From NCBI GenBank assembly GCA_963932465.1, contig OZ010791.1, positions 617,527,800-617,591,799 on the forward strand: a stretch of 64,000 bases of DNA, read 5' to 3'. Below, one piece after another: positions 38,316 to 51,137 of the stretch (position 1 is its first letter; each line of letters begins with the position of its first letter). Under the pieces are notes generated by a model. That model did no database searches. It had not been told where the DNA came from and was given only the letters and a program-made list of their open reading frames with translations. This DNA is from Maratus speciosus. Lineage: Eukaryota; Arthropoda; Arachnida; Araneae; Salticidae. The translations under genes and the position numbers were made by a program.

Positions 38316-38807
38316 AATGACTTTTAAAGCTCGTCTGTATGATGAAATTTTTACTTCAAGTCACTTAGTATATACTGTAACTTAAATATTTTACTTTATT
38401 TCATTTCATTTTGTCATATTGTTTATTAGTCATTCTGTTTATTTTGTGATTTTAATCAAGCTCTGTCATATTAGCCTACTAATTATTGTTTTCCTTAAAA
38501 ATTGTCCTATCTTAAATTTTAAGTGTAAATACTCACATTTTACATGTTAAATTACTAAATAATTAGATGTAATTAAGTACCTATATAAATTTATTTTATA
38601 ACATTATTTTAACTATTCATCAACTATAAATGTAAAATTTCTCGGGTTTGCCAAATAGTGCAACCCATTGTGAATTACCTGTAATAATCATATAATTTTC
38701 ATTAAACAGGGTCTTCCAGCCTGCTCGGGCTTCCGGACTCGTTCACGGGTATTGGGGTCTCCGTGGGATAGTGTATATGTGTTTTCCACTTGTAGACTAA
38801 TCAGCTC

Positions 38808-39145
38808 CTATACCGAAATGTTGGCTGTCCACGAGTAGATGGCTAGACAGTTTAGCCTCAGGCTGTAGTCAGTCAAATTGTCAGGATATGCCGAACTTGT
38901 AGAATCATGTTTTGACTCTCTTAATGCATCGACATGACTAATATTTGAACCGTGTCTATGTTCAATAGCATAATCGAAATTAGATAACATTATTGCCCAT
39001 CTAGCTGTTTTTGTACTCATATCCTTTATCAATGGTCATTTAAAATGAATTACAGTCAGTTACGATTTTAAATGGAATATCTAACACATACACTCTAAAC
39101 TTCTTCAAGGCCCGTATTACAGCCAAAATCTCTGAGTGATTTAGA
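38808..39145 (-). pseudogene. RNase H C-terminal fragment, U5
   Basis: Same fragment; shares its private bases with U4. Confidence 0.82.
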
Positions 39146-39361
39146 AGAAAAGATTCTAAATTTTGATTTAATATGGAAGAAAGAAAAGCTTTTAATGATC
39201 TCAAAAGCATTTTGTCATCAGAACCTGTGCTTTCAATTTACAATCCCAAAAGAGCGGCGAAAATCCACTGTGATAAAAGTATTGATGACCATGGAGCTGC
39301 ATTAATGGAACAAACCTCACTCGATAATCAATTCCATCCCACTTCTAACAACTTTTTATAG
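39146..39361 (+). pseudogene. RT/RNase H N-terminal fragment, U5
   Basis: Same fragment, frame from 39173. Confidence 0.82.
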
Positions 39362-39994
39362 AATTGGCTTAATTCAACACAAATAAAATGACCGACAACT
39401 TCTGACTTATTAAAATAATATACTGGACAAAGAATATCTGCCACAAACAGTCTCGTCGAATATTAAAACCGAGTCTAAATATTGTTCAGCATCCCATCTC
39501 GTCTCCGTTGATATGACAACTGGCGCGGAATTCATAGACTCACTTACACCTGTGATGTGCTTCATGATGTCATTATGACGTTTTTCCATGGCGACACACA
39601 ATTGGCTGTTAAAACATTATTTTACATATATGTGTGTTTGTGTGTGTGCTATATAAAACCATTATAAGACAACATAGAATTCATAATACGCAAACGGAGG
39701 TTTAAAAATCAAAAAATGAAAAATTACCGATAGAATAAACTGCTTTCGCAAAAAAAATGAAACCAAACGTTCACGAAACATTATTAAATTCTTTTGGAAA
39801 ATAGTATATTCTATTAGCCTGACAGCACACACACCTACTTTTCTAACGTTAGCACACGCGTGGGATATATCTCACCCCATTTTGTCTTCCATTACACTTT
39901 TGGCTAAATATGTTTTAAAAACGAATCTACTGTTCTGTATTGTAAAAAGCATCAGTTTCAGTAGTACTTCTTTTTACGGGAAAATCATTCTTGT

Positions 39995-40923
39995 AGGTAG
40001 CTTTCATTACAAAAAGCTACCTATTGCAGCCGTTCGGAGGAAAGGTATTTCAAAAAATTTTGGTATATTTTCATCGATCATGACCCCCAGACGCCGAAAC
40101 CACCTTCCGTTCAAAATTGACATATATATATATATATGTATGTATCTGACTTTTGTCACACTGTAACTCTCGTATTTATGAACCGATTTGGATGTAATTC
40201 AGTGTGTACATGGTACATACCAATGTTTCGACCGAGTTCGTTGGTCAGTTTCATCCGCTATTTTGTTTCAAAATGGCGGCCATTTAAACATTTTTAAAAA
40301 ATGTAAAATTTGAAATGTAGTACCAAAAAATTGAAAATGGAAAAATATTTTTTCTTATGTATTTGACCTTTATACAAAGATTCCGGAGCAGTTTTGTTTT
40401 GTCTATATCTTAAAAAATGGCTGAGTTATAGCATTTTGAATTTCTAGCGTGGCTGACATTTTGAAACGTCCTGAATTTTGTCACGCGATAAAAGGCGTAT
40501 TTATGAACCGATTTGGATTTAACTTCGTTTATACATAGTACATACCAATGTCTTTACCGAGTTCGTTGGCCAGCTTCATCCGCCATTTGTTTAAAAATAG
40601 CGGCCATTTAAATTTTTAAGAAAAATTTATATTTGAAATGTGGTACCAAAAAATTGAGAATTGAAAAAATATTTTTTTCTTATGTGTTTGACCTTGATAA
40701 AAAGATTCGGAAGCAGTTTTTGTTTCGTCTATATCTTAAAAAATGGCTGAGTTATAGCATTTTGAATTTCTAGCGTGGCTGACATTTTGAAACGTCCTGA
40801 TTTTTATTACGTGATAACGGGCGTATTTATGAACCGATTTGGATGTACCTTGGTGTGTACGTAGTACATACAAATATCTCGACCGAGTTCGTTGTCCAGC
40901 TTCATCCGCCATCTTGTTTCAAA
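39995..40923 (+). mobile_element. Truncated long inverted-repeat element (U5 part)
   Basis: Same extent; the last copy of the TTTCAAA/CAGATTTCC junction. Confidence 0.88.
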
Positions 40924-42040
40924 CAGATTTCCAGATTCGCACAGATGTTGATGGACACGTGCAAACCCATGTGAACCTGAGGTTTGTGCCAGTTGGAGTA
41001 GCGTTCTGCATACATTTGCATAGCTCTCTCACCATAAATTAGATGCATATCTACTTATTAATTTAATTTATATTTTAGCAATTATCTAATTTGGCCATTC
41101 GTTTTCATTTACGACTAGTGCACTTTCTATAGTTTCCTTAAAGGTCAGGAGCACAAAACTCAAATTTGTAATATTTTTTTCTGCCATACGTATCTTGATT
41201 AATTCGTTATTGAAGCTTTATCTAATTTTTTAGCTATAAATAAAAAAAAATTCTAATACATTAAAGTTTGTGTTACTTTTATTTCTGCACAGCTAAAACT
41301 CTCTTACTAGTTGTAGTCTCTTTACTCACCAAATAGTCCAACATGCATTTTTTTCTACTAAAAATTCTTTTAGAGGAGAAAATATTCACACAGATGAAGC
41401 ATGCATTTGCATGTTCGCATACATATCGTCTGTTTAAAGAAATCTGCTGTTAAATAATACAAAAAGTTGCAAAAAAATGAAATATGAGCAATAAAGTTTG
41501 CACACACATTATTTTGTCGATATTCATGTTCAGAAAGGGTGTTTTATTAGTTAAGCAAACAACAAATTAAGAGAAAAAATCTGAATACCAGAAAAAGACT
41601 AAACAGAAGAAAAAAAGATGAATACCAGAAAAGAATAAACAGAAGTAAAAAAGATGAATACTAGAAAAAGAATAAACAGAAGAAAAATGGATTTTTCCAA
41701 TATTTTTTTTCAAAAAGGAGATTTAACTTGAAGTGTATTGTAAACAATTCAGCTTCACCTCTGTGAAATGATGGAAAGAGCAAGATACAAAAACTAAAAA
41801 TCTTTTTTAAAATGAAATAATTAAAGAAGAACAAAATAATAAAATAAAGGAAATTTTTATTGACAAAAATAAATGAATTGGCGTGTTAATATATCAGCCA
41901 CAAGTTTGAGTTTTTTGAAGAATCGACTTGTTTGAAATAGAAAAAAAATGAGAAGCTGTTTTTTAATATATATAAGGTAAATATATGCCGACAAAAACTA
42001 AATGTTATAAAATGTGTTTCATTAATTTCATATAGTTTGA

Positions 42041-42055
42041 TATATATATATATAT
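42041..42055. repeat. Short (TA)n, U6
   Basis: Only about 15 bp, far shorter than the 28-86 bp in the other units. Confidence 0.9.
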
Positions 42056-42647
42056 GTAGAATTGACTTGATTCAGCAAAAATAAAATAACAGAAAACTTG
42101 ACAGAAAATGAGAACAAAAGAGAGCATAATCGAAAGTTCTTTGGGTATTTAGCAATTTAATCATCGGCTCTAAACTGATTCGTCTAAATAAAAACAGTTT
42201 TTTGAAGAGTCAGAGTTCAACTTAAAAAAAAATTATGAAACTCGTCGTATCTTTACCGTAATTTAAACAACAGTTTTACTTGCATACATATAGTTTGATA
42301 GATATAGAGAGAGTAGTAACTTGATTCCGCAGAAATAAAATGACAGACTACTTCTGACTTATTATATTATATTGAAAAAGAGAATATATAGAATACAGGT
42401 ATTTACAAAACAGATATGTTCGTAAAGAATTGGAATCTTAAAAAAGGATCATAATGTCTCATATATCCCTCACACATAGTCTCCTTGAATATTAAGACAG
42501 AGTCTAAACATCGTTCAGTCTCATCTCGTCTCCGTTGAACTGACAACTGGCACGGAATGCATACCCCACTTACATCTGTGACGTGATTCTTGATTCATTA
42601 TGATGTTTTTCCATGGCGACACCCAATTGGCTTCGGGTCGCTCGCTA

Positions 42648-43834
42648 GAAGCAGAAACAACCTCTTTTGTATAGTAGTTCAAGATCAAGATAGTTTAACT
42701 ATGAAAACTACTCAAGCTCAAGAGATTGATGAGCATATAAAAGCCATAAAAGAAATTATAAAAGTCAAACCTTATAAATGTGTTAATGATAATGATTTGT
42801 TAGTTGTCCCAGACGAAGTGTAAATGAATATATTTAAAAACGTTCACGAAAATGTCATTATGCAGTTGCACCAACAGAAAAAAAATTAGAGAATGATTCT
42901 TAAAGTTAAACAAAAAATTGAGAAGTGTGTAACAAAGTGTGTTCCCTGTATTTTAGTCATCCGAAAATCTGGTAAACAAGGATATCCGATAGAAAAAGAA
43001 GAAAGCCCACCGCATATTTATATGTTGATCACTTAAGTCCATTAAAAAGTACACATAAAAATTATAAACATGTTTTCGCAGCCATTGGCGCTTTCACAAA
43101 ATTTGTTAGATTGTATCCTACAAAATCTACCAATGTTTCAGAAGTAATTTGAAAATTAGAAGTCCAAAAACTGTTTTCGAAAGCCCATCTCACATAATTT
43201 CGGATAAGGGTGCCGCCTTTACGTGTAAAACCTTTGAAGACTACTGTACCCGAAAAAAATATTCAACACATTCGGATTACCATGAGTCTGCCAAGGGCTA
43301 ACAGCCAAGTCGAGAGCCTAAACTCCATTATAACATCTGCTCTGTCAAAATTGTCTATAAAAACTCAGCGAAGTGGTGTACACATGTGAGTGATGTCTTG
43401 TAATTAACAAATTCGAAATTTCAAAGAAGTATTAACACCACCCCTTTAGAGTTATTATTTGGAACAAAAATGAAATAAAAAATGTTAAAATTACTGATCT
43501 CTTGAACGCTGAATCAGAATCTGAATTTATCAATAATCGCGAAGAATTGAGAAAAGACGCTAAAAAAATTATTTAAAAAAATTCATAATGAGAGCCGTAA
43601 AATTTATAATCTCAGACGAAAAAAAACCTAACAAATGTAAACTTAAGGATATGTTGCTATTACACGCATACAACAAGATCCAGGTTTGAAGCTAAAATCA
43701 AAATATGTAGGTCCTTACAAAGTTATAAAAGTAAAAATTAACGACACATACGATATGGAAAAGCCCAGTTTACAAATAGTTCAATGGTCACAGGTACTTG
43801 GCGCCGAGTTTACGAAGCTGTGGACTGATAAAGC
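42648..43834 (+). pseudogene. Ty3/gypsy-like integrase pseudogene, U6
   Basis: Same remnant with a 30-bp in-frame deletion near 42772 between two CTTAT/CCTAT-type short repeats, shortening the first open segment by ten codons. It reaches its 3' end without the MITE, so the flanks around 43835 show the pre-insertion sequence. Confidence 0.85.
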
Positions 43835-43838
43835 TTAA
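43835..43838. other. Empty TTAA site in U6
   Basis: Single TTAA in AAAGCTTAAAGTCG, exactly where U1-U5 have TTAA-MITE-TTAA. Either the MITE inserted before U1-U5 were copied and never reached U6, or it was excised precisely, as piggyBac-type elements can be. Confidence 0.92.
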
Positions 43839-44309
43839 AGTCGTTTTAAAAGGATAAAAGATAATTTTTACGATTGTGACACAATTACCGGACTCACAAA
43901 CACAAAAACGATTCCGACAAACCGATAATTCCGAAGAAATGTGAAATCATTTGTAAAATGTGGTAAAGAAAAAGACGAAGAAGAGAAAAGTAAAAAAAAA
44001 AAAATGTATTCTGTAGTTTAACGACGGACGGTAAGATTCGGATTTTATCTCCAAAAATCATATTATTCCATATTATGTTAGTGGACACGGCAATTTTCCA
44101 GCCTTTGTTAAGAAAATAGGGAAACGAGACTCTCCATCCTGCCCATGTGGCAAGGGGATAGGAGGCCCGATCCATTACCAATTTTACCCGTTCAACCCGT
44201 TTCAACCTTAAAAGGATCCTATTTGATCAAACAAATTATATCAAGTTAAAAACCAGCTATAATATTTTAAACAAACATTTTTCATTTATAAACAAGTAAG
44301 AAAAATCAT

Positions 44310-45592
44310 GCGTTAAGCATAGATTATGCAACACTTCCTGAATGCTTTAACAAAACTTCGTTATTTAGGGAAATAATGTATATGCGAGAACTAAGTAAAC
44401 ATTTTAGAAAACGCATAAAACATTTGAAAAACTGATTTCAGCAGTTACCGCCCATAGCAAATATGTGTTACAATTCTTTTGAACAGCCCTGTATTGGATC
44501 TGTAGGTTGATATATATACTACATAATGGGGAAATTTAGTTTAGCAAGAAAACACATATCAAGTTGAAATTTCTCTTTCAGCAATTTATACTAATAGATG
44601 GAAACATACTTGTATACTTTTGTACAACCCTGTAGTTAACCTAGTACCTTTATTACACGCCACTATTTAGCTAAAGTTTAATTCAAAGTAAAACACTCTT
44701 AAAACTACCGGAATCACATTTCCAGAAATTATCATTTATAGACGGCCATGTATCCAATTATTTGCGTGACACTGTATATCATTTTATAGATGTTTTACAA
44801 ACATTTCATAGTAAAATAAATGCAGTTCAGCGTAAAAATGCCTAACTCATTTTAAAATCATCTTTAAGCAATTTGCAATCATACTCAGTAACCATTACGA
44901 ATTCTTTTGTGTAGCACTGCATATCAATTACAGCATTTATACACAACATATGCAAGGTATAAGTATAGTGAAAGCACATAACATAATTAAAAATGCATTT
45001 CCAGCAATCATCGCTAATATACAGTACTTCGGATACAATATAGTATCTGAAATCTTTTGTGTGTCCCTGTAAATGCTATGCACTTTGTATTATCCATGAA
45101 ATAAGTTATAGTAAACCTCAGCGACGTATATCAATTTCATTATACATGAAATAATTTAACATAACTGAAATACGCCGGAAACATTTCCCTCCACCCCTAT
45201 ATTATTATGTAACGGAATTCTTTTGTGTGGACCTGTAAATGAATAACAGCTATTTTTTGCGCCGCATATTTTACAGAAAAAGCATATTTTAGTACACTTG
45301 ATAAATGCATATCAGTTTTTTTATGTTTGAAAGCATGTAACAGCATTAAAAATCATTTTAAACGATGTTTTCCCATAGGCCGTAATGTAACAGAAAACTT
45401 TTGACTGTCCCTGTAAATGAACTAAATATGCTAAAAACTTCATTTGCAATAGGGTTCGTGCTAAGATAGAGGACACTAACATCCAAAAATTTCTGAACGA
45501 TTTGAGTATATTTACGGGAGTTAGAGCGCGTACAGACGGACAGACAAACCGTAGTCATAAACCCTTTTCAACTTTGTTGGAAAGTGTTAAAA
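44310..45592 (-). mobile_element. Helentron/HINE-like element, U6
   Basis: Hairpin 45560-45588 of the U1 type (AACCCTTTTC). The inverted subterminal copy is damaged by a 9-bp loss (GCAACACTTCC near 44328). Confidence 0.5.
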
Positions 45593-46102
45593 ATGACTTT
45601 TAAAGCTCGTCTGTATGATGAACTTTTTACTTCAAGTCACTTAGTATATACTGTAACTTAAATATTTTACTTTATTTCATTTCATTTTGTCATATTGTTT
45701 ATTAGTCATTCTGTTTATTTTGTGTTTATTTTTTTAAACAAGCTCTGTCATATTATCCTACTAATTATTGTTTACCTTAAAAATTGTCCTATCTTAAATT
45801 TTAAGTGTAAATACTCACATTTTACGTGTTAAATTACTAAATAATTAGATGTAATTAAGTACCTATATTAACTTTATTAACTTTATTTTATAACATTATT
45901 TTAACTATTCATCATCAACTATAAATGTAAAATTTCTCGGGTTTGCCAAATAGTGCAACCCATTGTGAATTACCTGTAATAATCATATAATTTTCATTAA
46001 ACAGGGTCTTCCAGCCTGCTCGGGCTTCCGGACTCGTTCACGGGTATTGGGGTCTCCGTGGGATAGTGTATATGTGTTTTCCACTTGTAGACTAATCAGC
46101 TC

Positions 46103-46440
46103 CTATACCGAAATGTTGGCTGTCCACGAGTAGATGACTAGACAGTTTAGCCTCAGGCTGTAGTCAGTCAAATTGTCAGGATATGCCGAACTTGTAGAAT
46201 CATGTTTTGACTCTCTTAATGCATCGACATGACTAATATTTGAACCGTGTCTATGTTCAATAGCATAATCGAAATTAGATAACATTATTGCCCGTCTAGC
46301 TGTTTTTGTACTCATATCCTTTATCCAAAGGCATTTAAAATGAATTACAGTCAGTTACGATTTTAAATGGAATATCTAACACATACACTCTAAACTTTTT
46401 CAAGGCCCTTATTACAGCCAAAATCTCTGAGTGATTTAGA
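46103..46440 (-). pseudogene. RNase H C-terminal fragment, U6
   Basis: Same fragment; the first open segment starts a few codons later because of changes near 46322. Confidence 0.82.
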
Positions 46441-46656
46441 AGAAAAGATTCTAAATTTTGATTTAATATGGGAAAAAGAAAAGCTTTTAATGATCTCAAA
46501 AGCATTTTGTCATCAGAACCTGTGCTTTCAATTTACAATCCCAAAAGCGCGGCGAAAATCCACTGTGATAAAAGTATTGATGACCATGGAGCTGCTTTAA
46601 TGCAACAAACCTCACTCGATAATCAATTCCATCCCACTTCTGACACCATTTTATAG
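46441..46656 (+). pseudogene. RT/RNase H N-terminal fragment, U6
   Basis: Same fragment with several replacements (GKRKAFND start, ALMQQ instead of ALMEQ). Confidence 0.82.
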
Positions 46657-47443
46657 AATTGGCTTAATTCAACACAAATAAAATGACCGACAACTTCTGA
46701 CTTATTAAAATATTATACTGGACAAAAGAATATCCGCCACAAACAGTCTCGTCGAATATTAAAACCGAGTCTAAATATTGTTCAGCATCCCATCTCGTCT
46801 CCGTTGATCTGACAACTGGAACGGAATTCATAGACTCACTTACACCTGTGATGTGCTTCATGATGTCATTATGACGTTTTTCCACGGCGACACACGATTG
46901 GCTGTTAAAACATTATTTACATATATATGTGTGTGTTTGTGTGTGTGCTATATAAAACCATTATAAGACAACATAGAATTCATCATACGCAAACGGAGGT
47001 TTAAAAATCAAAAAATGAAAAATTACCGACAGAATAAACTGCTTTCGCAAAAAAATTGAAACCAAACGTTCACGAAACGTTATTAAATTCTTTTGGAAAA
47101 TAGTATATTCCATTAGCCTGACAGCACACACACCTACTTTTCTAACGTTAGCACACGCGTAGAATATATCTCACCCCATTTTGTCTTCCATTACACTTTT
47201 GGCTAAATATGTTTTAAAAACTAATCTACTGTTCTGTATTGTAAAATGCGTCAGTTTCAGTACTACTTCTTTTTATGGGAAAATCATTCTTTTAGGTAGC
47301 TTTCTTTACAAAAAGCTACCTATTGCAGCCGTTCGGAGGAAAGCTATTTCAAAAAATTTTGGTATATTTTCATCGATCATGACCCCCAGACTCCGAAACC
47401 ACCCTCCGTTCAAAATTGACATATATATATATATATATATATA

Positions 47444-48288
47444 CAGTCGAACCCGGTTAAGACGCGTTTCAAGGGAGTGGAGAAAAGTCGCGTATTAAGC
47501 GGGATCGCGTATTAAACGTGATTTGTATAATGTTTCAGGAACTGGGCTTATTTATATATTTAATCGTCTAAATGAACTTTAGAGCTTTCATTTATCTGCT
47601 TAGGGCCGAAAATTGTGTCTTTTACGTGTATTTAGATCAAAATTTAATTGTATTTCTCTTTAACTCATTGTTTCTTTTTATAGAACCAATTGGAATAATA
47701 ACGAAAATTAAATATGGATTCCAACATGGATTTATTGTTGACAAATACGCTGCAACCAAAAATAATTTTCCGACTAGTCTGATTTTTTTAACAGAGAGAA
47801 AAAATTTTAACTCTTCGAATCACAACCCAGTTTTTAAAATCATATTTAGTTTTTATAATAATGAGTACCATTAAAATCTGTCCTTCTTTTTAGCGTAATA
47901 AAAAACTATCCTTATTTATCTTTGTGTAAAAAAATGTTGTTTCCATAGCAAAAAGTAAAGGAAACATAGAAAACATAAAAGAATTGTAATTATCCAACCG
48001 CAATCGTATTTGTTTAAACTTAACGAGTTACATGTTTTGTTGCCTATAACATACATTATAAAACATAGTAGTGATATAACGTACACTTAAAACCTCACTA
48101 ACAACAGGTATGATCATCTCTAATCGTAATAATTTTTATGATGTATCTGAAAAACCTGAATTCATCTATATTTCTGTGCTACAGTAAAAGTATACACGAA
48201 GCGCGAGGCAAAGAATGTTAGGAGGCGGGATCAAAGAAAGATTACAGTTTTGCTAATTTATTAGGTTTTTGTTTTCTACTAGGGGGCT
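47444..48288. other. Left body of the TA-flanked element
   Basis: AT-rich and non-coding apart from a plus-strand frame at 47572-47874 with no recognisable domain, treated as chance. Confidence 0.5.
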
Positions 48289-48310
48289 CGGCCCCCTACG
48301 AGCTACGCTC
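48289..48310 (-). mobile_element. Helitron-type 3' terminus (minus strand)
   Basis: On the minus strand, a GC hairpin GGGGGCCGAGCCCCC is followed by TAG and a T, giving CTAG|T, the classical Helitron 3' end. The Helitron body would extend rightward; its 5' end was not found. Confidence 0.6.
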
Positions 48311-49559
48311 GCCAACCCCCGTCCAGACACCGCAGACTCTAAATGCACGCTAATTTGATCGGCTTTAAAAAGATTCCGAAAGATTGAATTATAATTTAAA
48401 AAACAGTGGCTCTCTTTATAAACGAATTTCTATTCATTTCTCTTTGATTGGGGAATTTTAACGCCAAATCCGCTGCGGTACTACTTGATTTTCCTGTCGA
48501 CCAATTTCGCCAAATTATATAAATCGCCAAACCACTCGCCAAATTATACAAATTGATATAATTTTTATTTTAAATAACGAAAGAACAAATAAATTCGTAC
48601 AACATTAATAAAAACACAAATAAAACGTCGAAATAAAAATAACTTGATGACGTATACACGTGTAATAACATTTCAAAATAAGCTAATATAAAAGGAATTA
48701 AGTAAAGAGAGTCTTTGTCTCCTGGTATTTTTTAACAAAGCGAAAAGAAAGTTCTTTTAAATGAGACATTTTAAATTAATTTTCAAAATATCAAATAAAT
48801 GTCTAGCGCAATTTCTAAATTTAAACATTTTTGCAATATTATTTTGTGTTCATTTTATGTAATAACTATAATGGGACGTAAATATGACGTAATTTCTCCT
48901 AAGACTTCTAACGCATGTTAATGAATTTATTATTTTACAATATCCTTTCTCCTTTAAAATTCACGTGTATACTTTTTATGACGTAATTTTTAATAAGTTC
49001 CTGCTTTTTATACGTAATTATTTAATACTAATTTGAAAGTTTTTTTCCTGTTTATAATAGTCACGTGTAAATAAATTTTTAATTTGAAGCAAACATTATT
49101 GATTGCGCTTTTTATACAGATGGCAACAGTTTAAATTAGTACAATTTTCTGAAATCTGTAAAAAATATCTATAGAAATGCTGAAAATTTGAATTTAAAAT
49201 AGAAATAAAACCTGAAAAAATGAGTAAAAATAAAAAAGTTAATGCAATCTGCACTCCGGCAAATTCTAACGCATAAAATGATCTAAAAATGATTACACTG
49301 CCATGTATAGTTTTTGCTGCTATAAAACTTTTTTAGTGGAACGATTTTGTCCAACTTTAGCATTAAATAACTCTTAAAATAATTCTTCGATTTGAAAACT
49401 GTCTGCATCAGCGTGTTTATCAAACATTTCTGTATAAAACCACCGATTTTCATATTTTTGTATGCATTATTTTTGTTAATATTAACGAAGAAAAGCCTCC
49501 GGTCACAAAAAAATCAAAACCGGCGGCGGCGGCGGCGGTGACAGCGGTAGTTACTTTTT
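48311..49559. other. Helitron body or AT-rich filler; (CGG)n near 49521
   Basis: No gene recognised. A (CGG)6 run lies at about 49521-49538, just upstream of the first HINE-like copy. The rest is AT-rich. Confidence 0.45.
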
Positions 49560-51137
49560 TACTTTCTTCTATCTTCAATAGAAGAAAGTATTGTAATCGA
49601 AATTTTTTTCGACTTCCGGTTTTCGACGGATTTGCATGTTTTAGGGGTCAGAGATTCCAAAAAACATGTTTATAGAAAATGTCTGTCTGTCTGTGTGTCC
49701 GTCTGTCCGTCTGTCCGTCCGTCCGTCTGTCCGTCTGTCCGTCTGTCTGTCGCCATTGTACCATCAAAAAGTGTATGAAGTTATGTATAGAATTAAACCA
49801 AAATTTTATTATAAGTTTTTGGCTATGGCAAGCAGGTCCTGCCGGAATTTGGAAAAAATTCGCCGGTAGGGGGCGCTGTAAATGCGTTTTTTGTGCGATT
49901 TTGAATATTGTACCATCGAAAAGTGTATGAAGTTATGCATAGAATTGAACCAAATTTTTAGTTTAAGTTTTTGGCTATAGCAAGCAGGTCTTCCCTGAAT
50001 TTGGAAAAAATTCGCCGGTAGGGGGCGCTGTAATAGCGATTTTTGTGCGATTTTGAATATTGTACCGTCCAAAAGTGTATGAAGTTATGCATAGAATTAA
50101 ACCAAATTTTTATTTTAAGTTTTTCGATATGGCAAGCAGGTCCTCCATGAATTTGCAAAAAATTCGCCGTTAGGGTGCGCTGTAATAGCGATTTTTGTGC
50201 GATTTTGAATATTGCACCATCGAAAAGTGTATGAAGTTATGCATAGAATTGAACCAAAAAAAATTTTAAGTTCTTGGCTATGGCAAGGAGGTCCTCCCTT
50301 AATTTGTAAAAAAAATCGCTCGTAGAGGGCGCTGTAATAGCGATTTTTGTACATTTTTTGTGCCATTTTGAATATTGTACCGCCGAAAAGTATATGAAGT
50401 TATGCATAGAATTGAACCAAATTTTATGTGTTTATTTTTGGTCATGTCACGAAGGTCCTCCCTGAATTTGGAAAAATTCTGCCGGAAGGGGGCACTATAA
50501 TTGCGATGTCTGTACCATTTTCATTATTGTACCATCGAAAAGTGTATGAAGTTATCCATATAATTGAACCAAAATTTTTGTGCATATTTCTGGCTATGGC
50601 AAACAAGTCCTCTCTGAACTTGAAAAAATTCCGAAAGAAGGGGGCGCTATAATTCCGATCTCTGTGCCATTTTCATTATTGTACCATCGAACAGCGTATA
50701 AAATTATGCATACAATTGAAACAAAATGTTTGTGCTTGTTTTTGGCTTTGGCCAACAGGTTCTCCTTGAATTTGGAAACATTACGCGGTAAAGGGGCTCC
50801 GTGCTAGCGATTTTTGTATACTTTTCTTGATTTTTCGTAGTTCTATTGTGCATCGGCGGCTCATGCAACGGCGGGAACTCGCTTCCTGCTATGCCGGCTA
50901 TTCGCAAACAGCTGATAACGACAGAATAAGGAAAAATTAATAATTTTAACAAATATCATGATATAGATTAACTCGTTTTTAGTCCGTTTAATTGACTTGA
51001 GCAGAAATTTAAGATGAAAATCAAAGTTTGCATAGTATTGAACTAATAATATTGAAGTATTAACATGTGTAACTAGGTTTTGAAATATTAAGATGTATAA
51101 GATAGAAGAAAGTTTTGGGATTGGCACATCCAACTAG
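49560..51137 (+). mobile_element. Helentron/HINE-like element, copy 1 (7 monomers)
   Basis: Opens with a perfect 13-bp-arm hairpin (TACTTTCTTCTAT, loop CTTCA, reverse complement), then a GTCT/GTCC tract (49680-49750). About seven tandem monomers of ~150-165 bp follow, each with TGTACCATCGAAAAGTGTAT and GGGGGCGCTGTAATAGCG-like blocks, then a GC-rich unique stretch (50850-50930). It closes with an inverted copy ATAGAAGAAAGT, a small hairpin (GGAT/ATCC) and CTAG. This order matches DINE/HINE non-autonomous Helentrons. All open frames here are translations of the monomers; no Rep or helicase is present. Confidence 0.72.
49680..49750. repeat. (GTCT/GTCC)n microsatellite
   Basis: Tetranucleotide tract inside HINE-like copy 1; the equivalent in copy 2 is 54046-54107. 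Confidence 0.93.

Larger units (their letters stand above)
33351..40930 (+). repeat. Macrosatellite unit U5 (7,580 bp)
   Basis: Last complete truncated-element unit; the unit after it carries the full inverted-repeat element. Confidence 0.96.
40931..47443 (+). repeat. Macrosatellite unit U6, interrupted by 10-kb element
   Basis: Collinear with U1-U5 up to its terminal (TA)n, where the 47444-57519 element is inserted. It is the most diverged unit after U1. It lacks the TTAA MITE, has lost 30 bp in the integrase remnant and 9 bp in the Helentron-like 3' end, and shares many bases with U1. Beyond the insertion it continues into the full inverted-repeat element instead of being cut in the third subrepeat. 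Confidence 0.93.

Noticed and set aside
47572..47874. 100-codon plus-strand frame in the TA-flanked element as a transposase piece
   Set aside because: No DDE-type motif or helix-turn-helix pattern is recognisable, and the composition matches random AT-rich DNA.
49666..50807. Many overlapping frames on both strands in the HINE-like copies
   Set aside because: They recur with the ~155-bp monomer period and begin in the GTCT/GTCC tract (Cys/Val/Ser runs); no protein family is resembled.
49750..50810. Regular ~155-bp direct repeats considered as a CRISPR array
   Set aside because: Whole monomers are repeated without unique spacers, in a eukaryotic transposon context.
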